Positions 13,094-13,157 of a stretch of 13,157 nucleotides of DNA are shown one piece after another; within the stretch, counting starts at the first letter, position 1, and every line of letters begins with the position of its first letter. Made by a program: the position numbers and the translations under genes. This DNA is from Betaproteobacteria bacterium (lineage in GTDB: Bacteria > Pseudomonadota > Gammaproteobacteria > Burkholderiales > Usitatibacteraceae). Under the pieces are notes generated by a model that saw nothing but the letters and a program-made list of their open reading frames with translations, did no database searches and was not told the origin of the DNA. Location: positions 1-13,157 of the forward strand of contig JAAOZZ010000443.1 in assembly GCA_012274175.1 (NCBI GenBank). Direction: 5' to 3'.

Positions 13094-13157
13094 TCCCCGA
13101 TAGCTCAGTTGGTAGAGCGACGGACTGTTAATCCGCAGGTCCCTGGTTCGAGCCCAG
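13094..13157 (+). tRNA. tRNA-Asn (anticodon GTT), 3' end cut by the window
   Basis: TCCCCGA forms the 5' acceptor strand, followed by the D-arm (AGCTCAGTTGGTAGAGC), an anticodon stem-loop with CTGTTAA (anticodon GTT at 13127-13129) and the T-arm GGTTCGAGCC. The closing acceptor strand and CCA end lie beyond the window. It is the nearest conserved RNA gene to the low-GC peptide/HD-GYP region. Confidence 0.95.

Overview
The window looks like chromosome of a high-GC Gram-negative bacterium. The partial TonB-dependent outer-membrane receptor shows an outer membrane, and codon use on the left side is strongly G/C at third positions. A betaproteobacterium is my best guess, but nothing in the window proves the taxon.

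Left part (1-4322). The 3' end of a TonB-dependent receptor gene converges with a minus-strand three-gene unit: an IclR-family regulator, a REC-HPt phosphorelay protein and a REC-EAL cyclic-di-GMP phosphodiesterase. Both junctions in this unit are 4-base start/stop overlaps (GTGA and ATGA), so the genes are very probably translated from one message. Two inverted repeats built on GAAC/GTTC lie in the divergent region 4323-4488.

Middle (4489-7838). A plus-strand pair encodes an HlyD/CvaA-type membrane fusion protein and a C39-peptidase ABC transporter of the PCAT type. The genes overlap in TGATG. Together with an outer-membrane channel not seen here, they would form a type I system that cuts double-glycine leaders and exports the peptides. 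Codon use changes within the last ~50 codons of the transporter.

Right part (7835-12989). Here the DNA is less GC-rich. On the minus strand, converging with the transporter and overlapping its stop codon, are four tandem small genes of 42-44 codons. All end in LQLALVGGGIG followed by D or N and then TII, a double-glycine leader with a core of only six or seven residues. Divergent from them is a gene for a soluble TPR-repeat protein with a complete HD-GYP cyclic-di-GMP phosphodiesterase domain. A second TPR-HD-GYP paralogue follows after a 476-base gap that holds several strong hairpins. A near-consensus CRP-type site (TGTGA-N6-TCACA) and a minus-strand terminator-like hairpin lie between the peptide genes and the first HD-GYP gene. 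The window ends inside a tRNA-Asn gene with a good sigma-70 promoter.

How the parts may work together (inference). The transporter matures and exports very short peptides, predicted as IGDTII and IGNTII. After re-import these could be bound by the TPR domains of the two cytoplasmic HD-GYP proteins, changing cyclic-di-GMP levels. This would be a Gram-negative analogue of RRNPP peptide signalling, where TPR proteins bind imported 5-8-residue peptides, but with a second-messenger enzyme as output. I know of no described system with this composition. The peptide genes and enzyme domains are seen directly; the signalling circuit is hypothesis.
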